NCBI GenBank assembly: GCA_902783885.1
Contig: CACZSQ010000074.1
Location: 1-40,593, forward strand
Source of the DNA: an uncultured Bacteroidales bacterium
GTDB taxonomy: Bacteria > Bacteroidota > Bacteroidia > Bacteroidales > Bacteroidaceae
Length of the DNA: 40,593 nucleotides
Direction: 5' to 3'
The notes beneath the pieces were generated by a model. That model worked only from the letters and a program-made list of their open reading frames with translations, searched no databases and was not told the origin of the DNA. Position numbers and translations under genes: made by a program. Shown in pieces: positions 33,101-39,381 of this stretch; the first letter of the stretch is position 1; every line of letters begins with the position of its first letter.

Positions 33101-34523
33101 GGTCTGCTACGGTCGTCTGGTTATGCCATGCGTCGAGGACACCGGTGTTGAGGGCATCGTTGGTGTGACTATAGCTGTTGACAGCAAACTGACGAAGACG
33201 TTCGAACCACTGTGGTGCGAGCGCATCGCTGGGGAAGAGGCCCAAAGCAGCCGCCAGAACATCTGCTTCCCATCCGTTCTCCTCCGCTTTGGTGTCGCCG
33301 GCATAGCCTGTGGGGATGGTGCGGTTGAGTTCGTAGTTGCACTCCGCTTTCAGGAGGGCATAGATGTAGCCGCGCTGCGCCTCACTGAGGGAACTCCACT
33401 GGAAGAAGGCGCTGTAAGCCACAGACATGGCCCAGAGAGAGCTTTCCCAGACATGGTCGCTGCCCGAGGTGCTGCCCCAGTAGTCATTCCCGGAGCAGAC
33501 TTTCAGTTTGTTGGCTTTATGGGTGCTATAAGCGAAGATGAGCGACTTGCGGGCTATCTCCTCGATGCGGGCCCAAGTCACGCCAGCTGGCAGGCTGACG
33601 CCAGCCGGCTTCGCATATTTGACGAGGAAGGCACAGATCATCGAGAGGTCGGCATTGGTGCGCACACCAGCCTCATTGCTGGCCATCGTGCTCTCACCGC
33701 GGAAGCAGCCGCAAGCCTCGTTGATGCTGTTGGGAGCCTGGCACTCCTGAAAGTCGTTGACGAGATAGGTACTAAAGTTAGCCAGCATCTGCAACAGGTC
33801 GTTCATCATGGTCGCTTCGCTAACGAAGTCTGACGTAATGACGCCCTCGGTAGGTGATTCCAGGTCCTGCTCGGTGGGCTCCACAGGCTCCTCATAAGTA
33901 TCGGCTGTGCGGACCAGTGTCACTTGGTCGAGCATGACGCATGAGCCGCCGCTCACCCACGAAATATCGAAACCTAAGGAGAGGGTTGTGGCCTCCTTCA
34001 CGCCGAACTCCAGGGTGCTGGTGGTCCAGGCTTTGGTGGTGAAGAAACCGGTGCTGCCTTGGTCGAAAGAGATGGCCTGCGCATCATCGCCTGCCACTAT
34101 CGTCAGGGTCGAGGTAGCGCTGTTGGCATAGCCCGTTCGTTGGCGAACGCTCATCTGATAGACGCCTTCTTCGAGGGTTACGCTTTGGCGCACAGATGTG
34201 GTGCCTCCGCTCCAGCCCTGACGGAGATAGTAGGCATAGCCGCCGTCGGGTATCGTCGTGATCTTGCCGAAGTTGTTGTCGGCATAGCAGTCCTTGCTCA
34301 CGAGCAGTTCTGTCACAGCCGTGCCCGATACCGTCCAACCTGTGGGGTTCGTAAGCGTCCATCCGCGCAGGCCGTCATTGGGGTTGGTTACTTGGCTTAG
34401 GCCGCTGGTGGCATCCTGCTCAAACGAGGGATTCGCAAGCAGCGACGTGACGTCGGTCTGTGCTTGTGTAGTGATGCCCATGCCCATCAAGGCCATCATT
34501 AAAAAGCTTTTCAGATGTCTCAT
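30195..34523 (-). CDS. Large secreted (alpha/alpha)-toroid protein, lyase-like, T9SS-sorted
   Basis: This is a 1442-residue protein. The start at 34523 (MRHLKSFLMMALMGMGITTQAQ) is preferred because the longer frame begins inside the -7 box. Numbering here follows the 1455-residue frame. A carbohydrate-binding-like jelly roll (about 40-218) opens with 'LLANPSFEQD'. A helical toroid-like region (about 245-655) follows with 'GNDYWGSTSGSDHVWESSLW' and a His-rich 'DDYTLQNHNLFHTSY' (496-510). Next is a beta-rich region (about 665-1050), resembling the layout of polysaccharide lyases such as PL8. A second jelly roll (about 1063-1232) starts 'YIVNPSFEGN'. A T9SS tail ends the protein (QIYDLAGRNLA...RGVYIRGNRKVVKN). 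It probably binds and cleaves an acidic polysaccharide outside the cell. The lyase assignment is by layout, not by a firm motif match. No Sus genes are adjacent. Confidence 0.6.
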   Translation of the reverse strand: MRHLKSFLMMALMGMGITTQAQTDVTSLLANPSFEQDATSGLSQVTNPNDGLRGWTLTNPTGWTVSGTAVTELLVSKDCYADNNFGKITTIPDGGYAYYLRQGWSGGTTSVRQSVTLEEGVYQMSVRQRTGYANSATSTLTIVAGDDAQAISFDQGSTGFFTTKAWTTSTLEFGVKEATTLSLGFDISWVSGGSCVMLDQVTLVRTADTYEEPVEPTEQDLESPTEGVITSDFVSEATMMNDLLQMLANFSTYLVNDFQECQAPNSINEACGCFRGESTMASNEAGVRTNADLSMICAFLVKYAKPAGVSLPAGVTWARIEEIARKSLIFAYSTHKANKLKVCSGNDYWGSTSGSDHVWESSLWAMSVAYSAFFQWSSLSEAQRGYIYALLKAECNYELNRTIPTGYAGDTKAEENGWEADVLAAALGLFPSDALAPQWFERLRQFAVNSYSHTNDALNTGVLDAWHNQTTVADLYAGQNLYDDYTLQNHNLFHTSYQNVVMQELGEAALALKLFQTGLGNTEIWRTNALMHNNQEVMDRVLNWLALTDGELAMPNGNDWSLFLYDQITSYTTQATFQRDANALLLENLAYKYIKARQTTTTDGSWLLRPDVQARRMGVEAHRVMMTYLMHLANSTADLTPTTWEDFRAAHSEARVLRCQNVVRAFTPDRFTTFSWSTGLKSYTGYIAANSVDKNKIIVPFRANNTGNFLGWYTVSGKSTDATPVVSGIYQLQGDAWTMNGELQTNGASLDNRFAIYSTPGNAVIYVDYVQGLASGTIMGEYGGLMAISVDELTKTKRTLYYNDTHRQSDGATLLRAQTNWMNIDNAVGFVSRSDKAMAFGDRAANNSIMTAKLYPSYSTNSRSFSKGSVVDRRNITYYSNISAENTAAMEGLLQVLTDAVPQGWNGVIAADPDGTHYLLLAHFAGNTAQATLTGISCPDGAPVFAAETTIADSRSTATFGVAENNSAAQALKVFVTGGGITAKQDASDDEAAYLAAATATEVTVTIIAGGTKYTKAISLAAAQTVRVSVEGGSIRVENVDEMPATIPTYIVNPSFEGNTTAGWTGTSMTADYNEVEKFNANFDFHQTVTGLTPGVYELSCQGFYRDGEYASAATLHTNGTEAINASLYATSAIDNVATPFASIFDEAGKKGPVGVSTVHGYIPNTMEQAAAYFAADLYPVSLRVKVGEEGTLTIGVKKSTLVTKDWTIFDNFSLRRIGTVLTLNENAPFAPEADIEHAFVTLTRQSTEGLNSIALPFDLTEKQVKQLFGEEAVVYAYSDAGDANSTTVFFNSTATPTIQANTPVLVKTTKASSELLVDDVTVKAAPAIVEGNNYDFVGNYNGTVTVPAESYFIKNTVDGAFLYRSIGDTTIQSFRAYLAPREGGAAQVKLFVDGIETSIQALSDNHPEADEQIYDLAGRNLAKEPATRGVYIRGNRKVVKN

Positions 34524-34559
34524 ATCATTGATCTGTTTGTATTCTGCATTTTTCGGCCT

Positions 34560-34567
34560 CAAAGATA
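34560..34567 (-). promoter_or_regulatory. -7 box of the toroid protein gene
   Basis: TATCTTTG on the reverse strand lies 36 nt before the ATG at 34523 and overlaps the ATG of the longer frame, which it rules out. No clear -33 TTTG is seen at the expected distance. Confidence 0.6.
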
Positions 34568-34683
34568 CACATTATTTATTATATAGGATGATAGAAGTGA
34601 GAAAAAAACAAAGCATAAGCCGAAAAATGAGTCCCAAAAGCAAAACTTTCAACGCTAAACTTTCATCTTTCAACATTTTTTTC

Positions 34684-34691
34684 TACCTTTG
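34684..34691 (+). promoter_or_regulatory. -7 box of rplY, followed by a 90-nt leader
   Basis: TACCTTTG fits TAnnTTTG; a weak TTTC lies 19 nt upstream. The leader of about 90 nt to the rplY ATG can form a small hairpin (AATGAA, about 34741-34746, with TTCATT downstream) close to the start. A ribosomal-leader function is possible but not shown by the sequence. Confidence 0.6.
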
Positions 34692-34786
34692 CGCCCGCTT
34701 TCGGAGCACATCCCTGTCGCGAGGCAGCCCGTGTGATGGCGAATGAAGCAAAAATTCATTTAGAGTAACACAAAAAAATCAAGCAA

Positions 34787-35389
34787 ATGAAAACAATCGA
34801 AATCAAAGGCACAGCACGTGTCGCTGGCGGCAAGAAGGCTGCCAAGGAACTGCGCAAGCAGGGTGTCGTTCCCTGCAACCTCTATGGTGAACTCAAGGAC
34901 GAGAAGGGTCTGCCCAAGGCCGTTTCCTTCAGCGTCACAGAGGCAGAGCTCCGCAAGCTCATCTACACACCCGACATCTACACTGTCAACCTCGACATCG
35001 ACGGCCAGAAGTGCATCGCCATCCTCAAGGAGGCTCAGTTCCACCCCGTGAAGGACAACGTCCTGCACGTTGACTTCTATCAGATCACCGATGAGAAGCC
35101 CATCGTCATGGAAGTGCCCATCAAGCTGAACGGTCTGGCTGAAGGCGTGAAGGCCGGTGGTAAACTGGCTGCCAGCGTCCGCAAGCTCAAGGTGAAGGCT
35201 GTGCACACCGCCATCCCCGAGCGTCTGGACATCGACGTCACCAACCTGCAGCTCGGCAAGACCATCAAGGCCGGTGAACTCAGCTTCGAGGGTCTTGAGC
35301 TCGTCACTCCTCCCAGCGTCGTCGTTTGCCAGGTCAAGATGACCCGTAACGCACGCAGCGCTGCTGCCGCTGAAGAGGCTCAGGCATAA
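34787..35389 (+). CDS. rplY: 50S ribosomal protein L25/general stress protein Ctc
   Basis: This 200-residue protein has an N-terminal 5S-rRNA-binding L25 domain (about 1-92), with 'MKTIEIKGTARVAGGKKAAKELRKQGVVPCNLYG' and 'HPVKDNVLHVDFYQI', and a C-terminal beta domain (about 98-186; 'VPIKLNGLAEGVKAGGKLAASVRKLKV', 'DVTNLQLGKTIKAGEL'), which makes it the long Ctc form. The tail is Ala-rich (RSAAAAEEAQA). It is the first gene of rplY-pth-S4, a conserved order in Bacteroidota. A palindromic unit begins 4 nt after its stop. Confidence 0.96.
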   Translation: MKTIEIKGTARVAGGKKAAKELRKQGVVPCNLYGELKDEKGLPKAVSFSVTEAELRKLIYTPDIYTVNLDIDGQKCIAILKEAQFHPVKDNVLHVDFYQITDEKPIVMEVPIKLNGLAEGVKAGGKLAASVRKLKVKAVHTAIPERLDIDVTNLQLGKTIKAGELSFEGLELVTPPSVVVCQVKMTRNARSAAAAEEAQA

Positions 35390-35393
35390 TTGG

Positions 35394-35430
35394 ACTTCCC
35401 CCGCCCTCCCTAAAGGGAGGGGGAAGATAC
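35394..35430 (-). repeat. REP-like unit after the rplY stop (left arm of the rplY|pth pair)
   Basis: The reverse strand reads CTTCCCCCTCCCTTTAGGGA then GGGCGGGGGAAGT. Its inner flank (TACC.TTCAAGAA on the plus strand) matches the inner flanks of the other left arms. It is inverted relative to the copy inside pth. Confidence 0.8.
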
Positions 35431-35444
35431 CTTCAAGAAAAGAT

Positions 35445-35485
35445 ATGAAGACGCAAGGAACACACCATGGACTTTGCGTCTTCAT
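35445..35485 (+). terminator. Hairpin downstream of rplY
   Basis: ATGAAGACGCAA (35445-35456) pairs perfectly over 12 bp with 35474-35485 across a 17-nt loop. It lacks a clean U-tract (CATATATAAC follows), so it may be a weak terminator or an mRNA-stability structure between rplY and pth. Confidence 0.55.
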
Positions 35486-35496
35486 CATATATAACT

Positions 35497-35568
35497 CTTC
35501 GCTCGGCGCTTGCGACGCTTCGCTCTGCGAAGAACTCTCAACTCTCAACTATAAACTCTTAACTCCTG
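35497..35568. repeat. Repeat-rich stretch: CTTCGC...GCGAAG unit and AACTCTC/AACTCTT run
   Basis: CTTCGCTC occurs twice, and CTTCGC (35497-35502) is complementary to GCGAAG (35527-35532). From 35533 there is a degenerate run of AACTCTCAACTCTCAACT-like units, related to the repeat at 30141-30183. With the REP-like unit and hairpin before it, the whole rplY-pth gap is made of repeats. Confidence 0.6.
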
Positions 35569-35577
35569 ACTTCCCCC

Positions 35578-36294
35578 ATGCTCTCCTTCCTTAAAAAACT
35601 CTTTTCCAAGCATACTGCTCCCTCCCTAACAGGGAGGGCGGGGGGAGAGTCTGCAGAGGGAGAGTCTTTCCCTATGGAAAAATTTCTCATCGTGGGCCTC
35701 GGCAACATAGGTCCTGACTACGAAGGCACACGCCATAATATCGGTTTCCGCATGGTCAACGCCCTTGCAGCCTCCGTCAACGAAGACAAGGGCAGGCCGA
35801 CCGTTTGGGAGGACAAACGCTATGGCTTCGTCACCCGCATCAGCGTGAAGGGCCGCCAACTCATCCTCCTGAAGCCCTCCACGTTCATGAACCTCAGCGG
35901 CAATGCCGTGCGCTACTGGATGCAGCAGGAGAAAATCGACCTTCCCCACCTGCTCGTGTGCGTTGATGACCTTGCCCTTCCCTTCGGCCAGCTGCGCATG
36001 AAGCCCGGCGGCAGCGATGCCGGCCACAACGGATTGAAGCACATCGCACAGACCCTCGGCACCCAGCAGTACGCCCGCCTGCGTTTCGGCATCGGAAACG
36101 ACTTTTACAAAGGGCAACAGGTGGACTACGTCCTCAGCCCCTTCCCGCCTGAGGAAGAAGCCCTCATCCCCGAGTGCACGAAGGAAACCTCTGCTGCCAT
36201 CAAGACCTTCTGCCTCGCTGGCATCCAGATGGCCATGAATCAATGCAATAAACGGACCCTCCCCCCTGCCCCTCCCTTGCAGGGCGGGGAGTAA
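35578..36294 (+). CDS. pth: Peptidyl-tRNA hydrolase
   Basis: Pth hydrolyses the ester bond of peptidyl-tRNA released from stalled ribosomes. The native family start is the ATG at 35674 ([25 protein letters not shown], 206 residues). The frame is open from 35578 and would add 32 residues ([20 protein letters not shown] then [12 protein letters not shown]), partly encoded by a palindromic unit. The longer start is given because in purC, purM and the S4 gene the same unit also lies 30-40 nt after the ATG. Both starts are possible. The catalytic His (RHNIGF), the Asn in 'PSTFMNLSG', the Asp in '[11 protein letters not shown]' and '[13 protein letters not shown]' are intact. The last residues ([13 protein letters not shown]) and the stop lie in a second palindromic unit. 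Confidence 0.92.
   Translation: MLSFLKKLFSKHTAPSLTGRAGGESAEGESFPMEKFLIVGLGNIGPDYEGTRHNIGFRMVNALAASVNEDKGRPTVWEDKRYGFVTRISVKGRQLILLKPSTFMNLSGNAVRYWMQQEKIDLPHLLVCVDDLALPFGQLRMKPGGSDAGHNGLKHIAQTLGTQQYARLRFGIGNDFYKGQQVDYVLSPFPPEEEALIPECTKETSAAIKTFCLAGIQMAMNQCNKRTLPPAPPLQGGE
35617..35651 (+). repeat. REP-like unit in the pth N-terminus (right arm of the rplY|pth pair)
   Basis: This is a 35-bp copy identical to the purM copy, read as [12 protein letters not shown] when translation starts at 35578. A partial echo (GAGGGAGAGTC) follows at about 35656-35666. If the native ATG at 35674 is used, this unit is in the leader. Confidence 0.92.
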
Positions 36295-36304
36295 TTACCG
36301 TTCA
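36253..36304 (-). repeat. REP-like unit forming the C-terminus and stop of pth (left arm of the pth|S4 pair)
   Basis: The plus strand reads CGGACCCTCCCCCCTGCCCC then TCCCTTGCAGGGCGGGGAGTA and ATTACCGTTCAA. It aligns end to end with the unit at the phoH terminus, including the outer CGGAC and the stop codon position, over about 50 bp. Confidence 0.85.
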
Positions 36305-36324
36305 AGAATTGTGTCCTTTAAGTT

Positions 36325-36837
36325 ATGAGTCAAAACCAACCTGCAAAAGTATCTGCTCCCTCCCTTAGAGGGAGGGCGGGGGGAGAGTCCGGGTCTGCTG
36401 CTCGATTGGACCGTTTCCTATGGGCTGCCCGCATCTTCAAGACGCGGACGCTGGCGGCAGCAGCCTGCAAGCGTGGACAGGTGAGCGTCAGCGGAGCACA
36501 GATGAAGCCCTCTCGCATGGTGAAGGTCGGCGAAATCATCGATGTGCGCAAGCCGCCCATCACCTACAGTTTCCGCATCCTGCAAGCCATCGAGCACCGC
36601 GTGGGAGCCAAGCTCATTCCCGAGATTCTGGAGAATGTCACAGCCCCCGAGCAGTACGAGCTGCTGGAAATGAACCGCATCAGCGGCTTCGTGGGTCGCG
36701 CCCGCGGCACAGGACGTCCTACCAAGAAAGAGCGCCGCGCCCTCGATGACTTCGCTGACACGGCAGCTGACATCCCCGTCTTCTTCTCCGATTTCGACTT
36801 CGACCTCGATGATGATGACGAGGACGATGAGTCTTAA
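36325..36837 (+). CDS. hslR: S4-domain RNA-binding protein (Hsp15-like)
   Basis: This 170-residue protein has an S4 domain that begins only at residue 29 ('RLDRFLWAARIFKTRTLAAAACKRGQVSVSG') and continues to 'KVGEIIDVRKPPITYSFRI'. In E. coli the Hsp15 family binds 50S subunits with stuck peptidyl-tRNA, which fits its place next to pth. The first ~28 residues, MSQNQPAKVSAPSLRGRAGG then ESGSAA, are repeat-derived; no ATG is left near the usual start. The C-terminus after 'FVGRARGTGRPTKKERRALDDF' is strongly acidic (DFDLDDDDEDDES). It starts 30 nt after the pth stop, so the two are probably co-transcribed. Confidence 0.88.
   Translation: MSQNQPAKVSAPSLRGRAGGESGSAARLDRFLWAARIFKTRTLAAAACKRGQVSVSGAQMKPSRMVKVGEIIDVRKPPITYSFRILQAIEHRVGAKLIPEILENVTAPEQYELLEMNRISGFVGRARGTGRPTKKERRALDDFADTAADIPVFFSDFDFDLDDDDEDDES
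36355..36389 (+). repeat. REP-like unit in the S4 gene N-terminus (right arm of the pth|S4 pair)
   Basis: This 35-bp copy (loop TAGAG in place of AACAG) begins 30 nt after the ATG and is read as APSLRGRAGGES. The codons before it (ATGAGTCAAAACCAA...AAAGTA) resemble those before the purC and purM copies. Confidence 0.92.
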
Positions 36838-36927
36838 GCCATCACCTCCGTTCGTTATATTCAAAAATATTGGTGACCGCTAAACATGTTTTTGTGCCTA
36901 ACAATGCGCGTTTGGGTTACTCTATTT

Positions 36928-38121
36928 TCAGTTCAATCCTGTCATTTTGAAGATTTTTTCCACCTCAGGGCAGACGTGGAATACCTTAAAGCCGCTCGGA
37001 TTCTGCACGGACTTCCTCATCATCAACAGCACACGGAGACCGGCCTGTGATATATAAGTCATTTTCTCCACGTCCAGTTCTATAGAATCGGTCTGAGGCG
37101 ACGACTCCTGGAAGGCTTTCAGCAGGTCCGTCGCTGTGAGGGTGTCTAACCGTCCTTGTACTTTCATTACCAATTTACCCCCTGTCACCAAACTTTCAAC
37201 TTTAAAAGGAAGCTCGGGAGTCGGATCTTTCCAGGCCTCAGGAGAAGAGACACGCATAGTGAGCATGTTCATTTGCCGATAGACATTACGGAGCTCATCA
37301 TTTATGCTGGGGATATCCGGAAGATAGAGGGTGACGGGTTCTGTCTCTACAGTGAATCCCTGGTTCTTCAGGAATCGTATGGCTCCCTCCTCGCCATTGA
37401 GGAAGAGACTGTTCTGGTTCATTTTCACATCGGCCAAACCGCCGCCTTTATCTTTGAAACTATTCATGAAAGCAAGCTCGTCACCTTTGAGCAGAGTGCC
37501 TAAGGTGAGCGCATAGATTCTCAAGATGGACAGATCGGCCGTCATCCAGGTGCCGCCATACTCCGAAAGGAGGCGGTGAATGGCCTCGCAGAGACTCACC
37601 AGCTCCGGCTCGTTGAGATACCCGAGCAGCCCTTCCGTCACGATGCATAGCTCGCCCTCGACGCGTCCCAATGCTTCTTTCATGGATTGGTAATTGGTGG
37701 CATCCACGGCGTGATAACTGGACAGGCTGCGCTGCTCTGGAGTCATCACCTTCTGGACGGCTGGAGCCATGTCGTCTATTACTACCGGAAGGTCAAACCC
37801 GAAATAACGCTTTCCCGCCGAAGACACGCGGAACCCGCGGGGCGAATAACCCGAAGGAAGATCCACGATAATGGTGGCGTTGCTTCGAAGCGCCGCAGTG
37901 TTGTTTATTTCATAGCGGGCCGTCTGGGCAATCTTGTAACAGTTTGAGATAGAGGCGGGAATAGTCTTAGCCCGCTCTTGCAGATTTGTTTCCAGGCCGA
38001 TTAAAGTCATCAGGGCCTCCGCATCTGGATCCTTCGCCTGGCACAGAACACTCAATGTCCCTTTGGCGGTCAAATAAACAGGGTTTACTGCCTTTTGTAA
38101 CTCTTTTTTGTCCAACATCAA
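36928..38121 (-). CDS. Leucine carboxyl methyltransferase-like domain fused to a STAS domain
   Basis: This is a 397-residue protein. Residues about 10-290 follow the Ppm1/leucine carboxyl methyltransferase pattern of O-methyltransferases: 'TIIVDLPSGYSPRGFRV' (83-99, SAM loop), 'RYFGFDLPVVIDD' (105-117), 'AVDATN' (138-143) and 'VTEGLLGYL' (161-169). Residues about 305-397 are a STAS domain of the anti-anti-sigma type: 'KLVMKVQGRLDTLTATDLLKAF', 'SIELDVEKMTYISQAGLRVLLMMRK' and 'FKVFHVCPEVEKIFKMTGL'. The usual ISSAGLR is ISQAGLR (357-363), so one of the two adjacent serines near the regulatory phosphorylation site is Gln. It may link a methylation activity to a partner-switching pathway. No anti-sigma kinase is nearby. 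Two adjacent ATGs could serve as start. Confidence 0.75.
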   Translation of the reverse strand: MMLDKKELQKAVNPVYLTAKGTLSVLCQAKDPDAEALMTLIGLETNLQERAKTIPASISNCYKIAQTARYEINNTAALRSNATIIVDLPSGYSPRGFRVSSAGKRYFGFDLPVVIDDMAPAVQKVMTPEQRSLSSYHAVDATNYQSMKEALGRVEGELCIVTEGLLGYLNEPELVSLCEAIHRLLSEYGGTWMTADLSILRIYALTLGTLLKGDELAFMNSFKDKGGGLADVKMNQNSLFLNGEEGAIRFLKNQGFTVETEPVTLYLPDIPSINDELRNVYRQMNMLTMRVSSPEAWKDPTPELPFKVESLVTGGKLVMKVQGRLDTLTATDLLKAFQESSPQTDSIELDVEKMTYISQAGLRVLLMMRKSVQNPSGFKVFHVCPEVEKIFKMTGLN

Positions 38122-38518
38122 TACTTAGTTAAACTACTTATAATTATTTGCCCTAACAGAGGACAAACCTAAACAAAATTTCCCTTTTGTTAAGGTACGT
38201 GCACGAGAAAAAAAGTTAAATCGGGGTAAAAATGTTGTTTTGACACCATAAAAGGAACTAAAACGATGCTTAAGGTGTGTATTAAGTCTGTGTAGCTCAA
38301 AACACTTAGCTAACTGATGAAGCGCGGCCTTTTCCTTCGCTTGATCAGCATCGTGTTAGCGGTGTTTCGACGATTTTGTGCGGTATGCGGCACTTTCGTG
38401 TCAAACATTTATTTTGAGGTTACTGGATTATATTGATCATGCACCCCAAAAGTTGGATAAAGCGTCCTACTTTTGGGGTGCACGTCATCTGTATGTCCGA
38501 TGTGAAACAGCGCGTTCC
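38122..38518. other. 397-bp gap without a supported gene
   Basis: The gap is upstream of the methyltransferase-STAS gene (minus strand) and downstream of the PepSY-like genes. It contains a possible -7 box for the former (TAGGTTTG, reverse strand, 38171-38164, without a clear -33). It also holds the 43-bp palindrome at 38440-38482. Between about 38200 and 38435 I see no gene, repeat or convincing RNA fold. A plus-strand frame crossing the region is antisense to the PepSY-like gene and is not called. Confidence 0.6.
38440..38482. repeat. 43-bp palindrome resembling abutted IS3-family (IS150-like) ends
   Basis: TGCACCCCAAAAGT (38440-38453) and its exact complement ACTTTTGGGGTGCA (38469-38482) flank 15 nt, which pair three further bases (GGA/TCC). 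TGCACCCCAAAAGTT resembles the terminal repeats of IS150-group elements as I remember them. No transposase is present. It may be a solo remnant or a hairpin used as terminator for the PepSY-like genes (stop at 38519). Confidence 0.7.
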
Positions 38519-38947
38519 TTAGTCGTCAATATCTACGACCTGGAAGTTTTTATTGAACTCCAGCTCCATGCCGTTGTTCAACTTCACATCGTAGCCGCGA
38601 CGGTCACGATCGAGTTTGATAATAACGGCTCCGGGGAAGGTGGTCTTCACACTGACCTTGATGGGCTCGGGAATCAGAGCCGTGGGAACAGCGGACACTC
38701 TGCAGTCGAGCTCCTTCCAATTGCCTTTCTTGTCAAACTCCACTCTCTCACCGCTCTGGTACATCACCTTGTAGTCATCCCAGTCAACGGTGACGATGAG
38801 GGGCACCTTGTCAGCGAAATGCTGTTTCAGCATGGCCTGTGCCTGTGCGGGCAGCTGCTCGAAAGTGATGACTCGATCGTTATCAGCTTTTGCAGGCATA
38901 CAAACCGTCAGAACAAAAGCCAAGAGGGCGAACAAACATTTTTTCAT
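38519..38947 (-). CDS. PepSY-like (DUF2874) periplasmic protein
   Basis: This 142-residue protein has a signal peptide (MKKCLFALLAFVLTVCMPAKA). The mature part holds two related beta repeats: 'ITFEQLPAQAQAMLKQHFADKVPLIVTVDWDDYKVMYQSGERVEFDKKGNW', then 'LIPEPIKVSVKTTFPGAVIIKLDRDRRGYDVKLNNGMELEFNKNFQVVDIDD'. This is the putative PepSY-like/DUF2874 pattern (BLIP-like fold) common in Bacteroidota. Function is unknown; it probably binds or inhibits a periplasmic partner. It lies 38 nt after a shorter paralogue on the same strand, and both end in D-(I/V)-DD. Confidence 0.8.
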   Translation of the reverse strand: MKKCLFALLAFVLTVCMPAKADNDRVITFEQLPAQAQAMLKQHFADKVPLIVTVDWDDYKVMYQSGERVEFDKKGNWKELDCRVSAVPTALIPEPIKVSVKTTFPGAVIIKLDRDRRGYDVKLNNGMELEFNKNFQVVDIDD

Positions 38948-38985
38948 AGTCCTTTGTGTTTTAGTTTATGTGAAACAAAAATTGA

Positions 38986-39249
38986 TTAGTCGTCAACGTC
39001 GTAGAGAAGGCCATCGCTGTCGAAGTTCAGTTCCAAGCCGTTGTCGAGTTTTACTTCGTAGGTGGTGCTGAATAGCTCGCAGTCTTTCTTGGCTATCATG
39101 ACTTTGCTGTCGGGATAGTTTTCCTGGATATAAGCCTGTGCCGCCACAGGAAGCTCAGCTACCTGAATGGGTCTGTCGTCGCACGAGGCAAGGGTGATGG
39201 TCAGCGCGGCTATCACCGTCACGAGAATAGTTATCTGTTTCATCTTCAT
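38986..39249 (-). CDS. Small PepSY-like (DUF2874) lipoprotein
   Basis: This 87-residue protein has a lipoprotein signal ending TLASC (Cys23), followed by DDRP. It holds a single repeat of the fold found twice in the next gene: 'IQVAELPVAAQAYIQENYPDSKVMIAKKDCELFSTTYEVKLDNGLELNFDSDGLLYDVDD'-type sequence. A second in-frame ATG two codons in (MKQI) could be the start. It is the first gene of a two-gene operon with a promoter overlapped by a palindrome. Function is unknown. Confidence 0.8.
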   Translation of the reverse strand: MKMKQITILVTVIAALTITLASCDDRPIQVAELPVAAQAYIQENYPDSKVMIAKKDCELFSTTYEVKLDNGLELNFDSDGLLYDVDD

Positions 39250-39308
39250 GATTTAAGAGAGTTTACACGGTATCGTTTTCCCCTGTTGATTGGTTCTGTT
39301 TTTGTATT

Positions 39309-39332
39309 AACGCTTCACAAATGTAAAGCGTT
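39309..39332 (-). promoter_or_regulatory. Promoter of the PepSY-like genes inside an inverted repeat (candidate operator)
   Basis: AACGCTT (39309-39315) and AAGCGTT (39326-39332) form a 7-bp inverted repeat whose 10-nt centre contains TACATTTG (reverse strand, 39325-39318), a TAnnTTTG -7 box about 70 nt before the ATG. A protein bound here would cover the promoter. Confidence 0.55.
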
Positions 39333-39381
39333 TCGGATTATATCACACCTTTCGGCCTTATATTTTATACTATTTTAACAG

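Noticed and set aside
30624..33833. Two long plus-strand frames (443 and 420 codons)
   Set aside because: Both are antisense to the toroid protein gene, which has a promoter, signal peptide, domains and a sorting tail.
34760..35548. Minus-strand 262-codon frame
   Set aside because: It is antisense to rplY, a clear L25/Ctc gene.
38378..38989. Plus-strand 203-codon frame
   Set aside because: It crosses the IS-like palindrome and is antisense to the PepSY-like gene; no motif was recognised.
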